The translations under genes were made by a program, and so were the position numbers. From Bin18 sp965200355 (lineage in GTDB: Bacteria; Desulfobacterota; Binatia; Bin18), in NCBI GenBank assembly GCA_965200355.1, contig OZ241351.1, positions 620,001 to 684,000 of the forward strand: a DNA stretch of 64,000 nt, given 5' to 3'. Below the pieces are notes generated by a model. That model saw only the letters and a list, made by a program, of their open reading frames with translations. It had not been told where the DNA came from and ran no database searches. Each line of letters opens with the position of its first letter. Position 1 is the stretch's first letter. Below are positions 60,565-64,000 of the stretch, piece by piece.

Positions 60565-61986
60565 ATGCCACAAACAAACGGAACACGCGGTTTTTTTGAG
60601 AATGTGAACCGGAGTTTCGAGAGGGCGGCTCGATTCCTGAGCTACCCGGACGGCCTGCTCGCCCAGATACAGACCTGTAACAGTGTGTATACCGTGCATT
60701 TCCCCATAAAAACCCAGCATGGCTACGAAGTGATATCCGGCTGGCGGGTGCAGCACAGCCACCACAAAGCGCCGTGTAAAGGCGGCATTCGGTATGCACC
60801 AGAGGTGAGTGAACACGAAGTCAAGGCGCTCGCCGCATTGATGACGTATAAATGCGCCCTGGTTGATGTGCCCTTTGGCGGGGCAAAGGGCGGAGTCCAG
60901 ATCGATCCGAAGCGCTATACGCCCGACGAAATAGAGCGGATCACGCGCCGCTATACGGCCGAACTGATCAAGAAGAACTTCATTGGTCCGGGTGTTGATG
61001 TTCCGGCCCCTGACTATGGCACCAGCGGCCGGGAGATGGCCTGGATCTTTGATACCTATGCGTCATTTCATCCGGGCCAAATTGATGCCGCGGCCTGCGT
61101 GACCGGAAAACCCATCACCCAGGGAGGGATACGGGGGCGGATTGAGGCAACCGGGCGCGGGGTGTATTTCGGGCTGCGTGAAGCGTGTGCGCAGGCTGAG
61201 GACATGAGACAGGTCGGCCTGCGTCCGGGCCTGGCGGACAAAAGGGTCATTGTGCAGGGACTCGGCAATGTGGGCTCTCATACGGCGAAATTCTGTCGGC
61301 AAGGAGGCTGTCGGATTGTCGGGATCGCCGAATATGAAGGCGGGATTTATAACCCTCAGGGACTCGATGTTGAGGCGGTTCTGGCCCACCGGCGAGAAAC
61401 GCGCTCCATCCTTGATTTCCCAGGGGCGGAGAACATTCCTCACTCGCCCGATACGTTGGCACGGGAGTGTGACATCCTGATTCCCGCCGCACTCGAAAAC
61501 CAGATTACTGAGGCGAACGCCCCATCTATTCAGGCCAAGATCGTTGCTGAGGCCGCAAACGGGCCCGTCACCGCCCAGGCCGAAGCCATATTGGCCGCCA
61601 AGGGGGTGCTGATCATTCCCGATGTATACTTGAACGCCGGTGGGGTCACGGTGTCGTATTTTGAATGGCTGAAAAATCTGTCGCACGTCCAGTTAGGCCG
61701 TATGGGCAAACGGTTTGAGCAGTCAGCCTTTGACAGGATATTGCATACGGTTGAACGCCTGACGGACAAGCAGGTCGTCGCGGGAGAGCGTCAAGAGGTT
61801 GTCCGTGGCGCGGATGAAATCGATCTGGTGAATTCGGGGCTGGAGGAAACCATGATTACGGCCTATCACCAGATTCATGCCGAATGGAAAGCCGACCCCC
61901 ACGTCCCCGACTTACGAACGGCGGCCTTTATCAGCGCGATTAAAAAAATCGCCGTCTCGTATATGGAACTCGGCATTTTTCCCTAA
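60565..61986 (+). CDS. Glu/Leu/Phe/Val dehydrogenase (glutamate dehydrogenase)
   Basis: A 473-residue protein. The substrate site is KGGIRYAPEVSEHEVKALAA, VDVPFGGAKGGVQ with the catalytic Lys, and GPGVDVPAPDYGTSGREMAW. The Rossmann loop VIVQGLGNVGSHTAKF follows. It deaminates glutamate to 2-oxoglutarate reversibly with NAD(P). The N-terminal lead (about 40 residues) is a little longer than in small GDH enzymes. GAGGGGAG precedes the ATG. A DUF2007 remnant and selB follow. Confidence 0.93.
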   Translation: MPQTNGTRGFFENVNRSFERAARFLSYPDGLLAQIQTCNSVYTVHFPIKTQHGYEVISGWRVQHSHHKAPCKGGIRYAPEVSEHEVKALAALMTYKCALVDVPFGGAKGGVQIDPKRYTPDEIERITRRYTAELIKKNFIGPGVDVPAPDYGTSGREMAWIFDTYASFHPGQIDAAACVTGKPITQGGIRGRIEATGRGVYFGLREACAQAEDMRQVGLRPGLADKRVIVQGLGNVGSHTAKFCRQGGCRIVGIAEYEGGIYNPQGLDVEAVLAHRRETRSILDFPGAENIPHSPDTLARECDILIPAALENQITEANAPSIQAKIVAEAANGPVTAQAEAILAAKGVLIIPDVYLNAGGVTVSYFEWLKNLSHVQLGRMGKRFEQSAFDRILHTVERLTDKQVVAGERQEVVRGADEIDLVNSGLEETMITAYHQIHAEWKADPHVPDLRTAAFISAIKKIAVSYMELGIFP

Positions 61987-62004
61987 AGAGCGCCGGTCTC
62001 CCGG

Positions 62005-62085
62005 AAGCGCGTCTACACCGCTCACGACCCGACTGAAGCGCCTCTGGTCAAAGGGCTCCTTGAAGCCGCGGGTCCTGCCTGTGAG
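62005..62085 (+). pseudogene. DUF2007-like N-terminal remnant
   Basis: In frame from 62005 the bases read KRVYTAHDPTEAPLVKGLLE followed by AAGPACE, close to the start of DUF2007 putative signal-transducing proteins (K-x-V-Y-x-A-x-x-x-x-E-A-x-L-V-K-G-x-L-E). The position expected for the start Met is CGG and no start codon is near. After Glu the match ends, and the frame runs into selB's first codons in another frame. Too short for ordinary gene callers. Confidence 0.6.
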
Positions 62086-62140
62086 GGATTTCTTTCTGCC
62101 CGCCTTTTTGACACAATGCCCTCCTGCTCAGGGACACCCT

Positions 62141-64000
62141 ATGCCGCATATTATTGGCACTGCCGGACATATTGACCACGGCAAAACCTCCTTGCTCAAG
62201 GCGCTGACCGGACACGACACCGACCGGCTCAAAGAGGAAAAGGAACGGGGCATCTCCATTGACCTCGGCTTTGCCTATCTGGATTTGCCGGGCGGCGAGC
62301 GGGTCGGGGTCGTTGACGTGCCTGGTCACGAGCGTTTTATCCGCAATATGTTGGCTGGTGCCCAAGGGATAGACTTGGTGCTGTTTACCGTTGCCGCGGA
62401 CGATGGCGTTATGCCCCAGACCGAGGAACACTTCGATTTCCTCCATTTGCTGGGCGTGCAGAAGGGCATCTTCGTTATTACAAAGGTGGATATGGTAGAC
62501 CCGGAGCGGATTGAAGAGGTGCGGGAGGAAATCGAGATTCTGACGATTGACACGGTTTTTGAAGGCGCGCCCATCCAGCCGGTCTCCTCCATGACTGGCC
62601 AGGGCTTGGATGAGCTGCGACAAGAAATTACCCGGCAGCTTGAAGCCTATGCCCGGCCTTCTCAGCCCGGATACTTTCGGTTGCCGGTTGACCGGGTCTT
62701 TACGCTCAAAGGTCATGGTATTGTTGTGACGGGGACGGCGCTGGCCGGAACCGTGCGCGCCGGCGAGACCGTCCGCCTCCTCCCGACCCGGAAAGAAGCG
62801 CGGGTGCGTTCGCTCCAAGTCCACGGGCAGGACACGTCCGAAGCGCACTGGGGGCAGCGGGTCGCCCTGAATCTGGTCGGGCTGGATAAGGCCGATATCG
62901 CTCGGGGCCATGTCGTGTGTCATCCTAAAGTACGCATGACGACCACCCGTTTTGACGCCCACGTCGAAATTCGGCCGAACGCAGGCCGCGAGGTCGTCAA
63001 CCATGAACGGGTCCGCATTCATCTTGGCACGGCAGAAGTGATTGGGAAAATCATCTTCCTTGGCGGCCTGGAGGTCTTGTCGCCGAAATCGACGGCCCTG
63101 TGCCAGATGGTCACCCAGGAACCTCTGGTTGCCCTGCGCGGGGATCACTTCGTGCTGCGCAATCAAACTGCGCAAGGGACCTTGGGCGGTGGAGTGGTGG
63201 TCCATCCTTTTGCCCAACGCCACCGCAAGGCGGAAACCCAGGTCACGGAACGCTTACACGCCCTGCAAACACCAGACCTGCGGAGGGCCTGCCACGCCTA
63301 TCTGGCAGTCTGCCCGCAGTTTGCCGTCCGGCTGGACGAAATCTATCACGGGGTGAACGCGCGGGAAGAGGAAATTACTGCCCTGCTTACAAACGACGAG
63401 GTGATGCTGCCTTTTCCCGATGGACGGCATCCCGAAGCCTATTCCAGCACAACAAAATGGCAACGGCTGGTCGTAGCCGTCGAAAGGCTGCTGGCCGTCT
63501 TTCACGCCCAGACTCCACTGGCTCAGGGGATGGAAATGGAGTCGGTACGAAGCCAATTGCCGTTTCAGCTGACACCAAAAATTTTTCGAGTGGTGGCCGA
63601 GCGGCTTATTGCGGAAGGGGTGGTCGCTCGCCACGACAGCCTGCTGTGTCTGCCGTCCCATACGGTCTCGTTGAGCCAGGAAGAGCAGGCCCTGGCCGCG
63701 CGCCTCGAGCGTCTCGTGCAAGATGGACACTTCACCCCACCGGACACAAAGGGGCTGGAGGAGTTGCTCCAACTACCTCGTAAGCGGCTGAACGATTTCT
63801 TAGCCGTTCTTGAGTCCCGGGGGGCGCTGGTCAAAATCAGCCCGGATTTCTACATCAGCGCCAGGATACTGGGGCAAGCACAGGCCGCACTGACTGACTA
63901 TGTGGCGACTCACGGAGAAATTACCGCGGCCATATTCCGCGACCTGCTCGGCATTAGTCGAAAGACGGCCATTCCTTTGATGGAATACTTTGACCGTAGT
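62141..64000 (+). CDS. selB: Selenocysteine-specific elongation factor SelB (3' end outside window)
   Basis: The ATG at 62141 opens a frame free of stops to the window edge (620 codons). MPHIIGTAGHIDHGKTS is the G1 P-loop, DVPGHERFIRNMLAGAQG G3, and TKVDMVDPERIEE G4. EF-Tu-like domains 2 and 3 follow (LPVDRVFTLKGHGIVVTGT). The last 200 or so codons are the winged-helix repeats that bind SECIS RNA, and only perhaps 15-20 residues seem missing. SelB delivers Sec-tRNA to UGA codons. A weak AGGGAC site precedes the start. No selA, selC or selD is visible within the window. Confidence 0.96.
   Translation, partial: MPHIIGTAGHIDHGKTSLLKALTGHDTDRLKEEKERGISIDLGFAYLDLPGGERVGVVDVPGHERFIRNMLAGAQGIDLVLFTVAADDGVMPQTEEHFDFLHLLGVQKGIFVITKVDMVDPERIEEVREEIEILTIDTVFEGAPIQPVSSMTGQGLDELRQEITRQLEAYARPSQPGYFRLPVDRVFTLKGHGIVVTGTALAGTVRAGETVRLLPTRKEARVRSLQVHGQDTSEAHWGQRVALNLVGLDKADIARGHVVCHPKVRMTTTRFDAHVEIRPNAGREVVNHERVRIHLGTAEVIGKIIFLGGLEVLSPKSTALCQMVTQEPLVALRGDHFVLRNQTAQGTLGGGVVVHPFAQRHRKAETQVTERLHALQTPDLRRACHAYLAVCPQFAVRLDEIYHGVNAREEEITALLTNDEVMLPFPDGRHPEAYSSTTKWQRLVVAVERLLAVFHAQTPLAQGMEMESVRSQLPFQLTPKIFRVVAERLIAEGVVARHDSLLCLPSHTVSLSQEEQALAARLERLVQDGHFTPPDTKGLEELLQLPRKRLNDFLAVLESRGALVKISPDFYISARILGQAQAALTDYVATHGEITAAIFRDLLGISRKTAIPLMEYFDRS

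Noticed and set aside
62048..63223. 391-codon open frame on the minus strand
   Set aside because: Antisense to selB, whose GTPase motifs are intact along the whole plus-strand frame.
1..64000. CRISPR array, tRNA genes, rRNA genes, transposase or integrase
   Set aside because: None was recognised. The only regular repeats are the tandem arrays at 6443-6632, which lack spacer structure. Short tRNA genes could be missed by eye.

Overview
The window is a 64 kb chromosomal segment, fairly G+C rich, packed with genes on both strands, with short spacers and clear Shine-Dalgarno sites. I recognise no rRNA, tRNA, CRISPR array, transposase or replication origin. Housekeeping genes (infA, eno, ftsB, proS, pdxJ, upp, argE, selB, gdhA-like) mark it as a bacterial chromosome. 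Repeated degradative families (five luciferase-like flavin oxidoreductases, VOC proteins, hydantoinase/oxoprolinase subunits, PrpF, two crotonases, two acyl-CoA dehydrogenases, a ThDP lyase, SMP-30-like and HpaB-like proteins) suggest an uncultivated, metabolically versatile heterotroph, perhaps of the Tectomicrobia/Binatota or a related deltaproteobacterial-grade lineage. That placement is inference only. selB implies that the organism makes selenoproteins.

Layout. 1-7.1 kb: CMD-family fragment, DUF309, an HpaB-like flavoenzyme followed by a twelve-repeat beta-propeller, quinone oxidoreductase plus crotonase, rhodanese, a repeat-rich spacer and a small coiled-coil membrane protein. 7.2-14.6 kb: a MetX-like hydrolase, then a decaying defence island on the minus strand. 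It holds a vapB-like gene with a broken vapC, an intact type III mod, a shortened DUF2806 gene, an intact mntA-hepT toxin-antitoxin pair and a res gene with two frameshifts. 14.6-19.5 kb: pdxJ, argE, upp, an LLM oxidoreductase and PrpF. 19.5-29.9 kb: nine minus-strand genes that look like one catabolic operon (LLM oxidoreductase, two amidohydrolases, SnoaL-like protein, hydantoinase A, two B subunits, two VOC proteins).

30-36.8 kb: CMD protein plus an ArgE-like deacylase of the plant/amoeba type, infA with a basic N-terminal extension and a terminator-like hairpin in its leader, a split EamA transporter, an amidase, and a three-gene cassette made of a proteasome-fold hydrolase with a predicted N-terminal serine nucleophile and a HicB-like/HicA-like pair. 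I consider this cassette the best candidate for an undescribed system. 36.9-46.2 kb: oligoendopeptidase F, a tandem ABM-like protein, two LLM oxidoreductases, an ABC-F protein, an A/T-rich type II restriction-modification pair and an alpha/beta hydrolase. 46.3-54 kb: eno and ftsB (divergent), proS, two acyl-CoA dehydrogenases and a ThDP-dependent lyase. 54-64 kb: DUF924, an AcuI-type reductase, a leucine-rich-repeat protein, a VOC remnant beside an A/T-rich membrane-protein gene, a crotonase, a small Cys-rich protein, an ABM protein, an LLM oxidoreductase, glutamate dehydrogenase, a DUF2007 remnant and selB, which runs off the right edge.

Several entries (vapC, VOC and DUF2007 remnants, and selB) come from my own reading of the bases. 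Family assignments rest on remembered motifs, not on searches.
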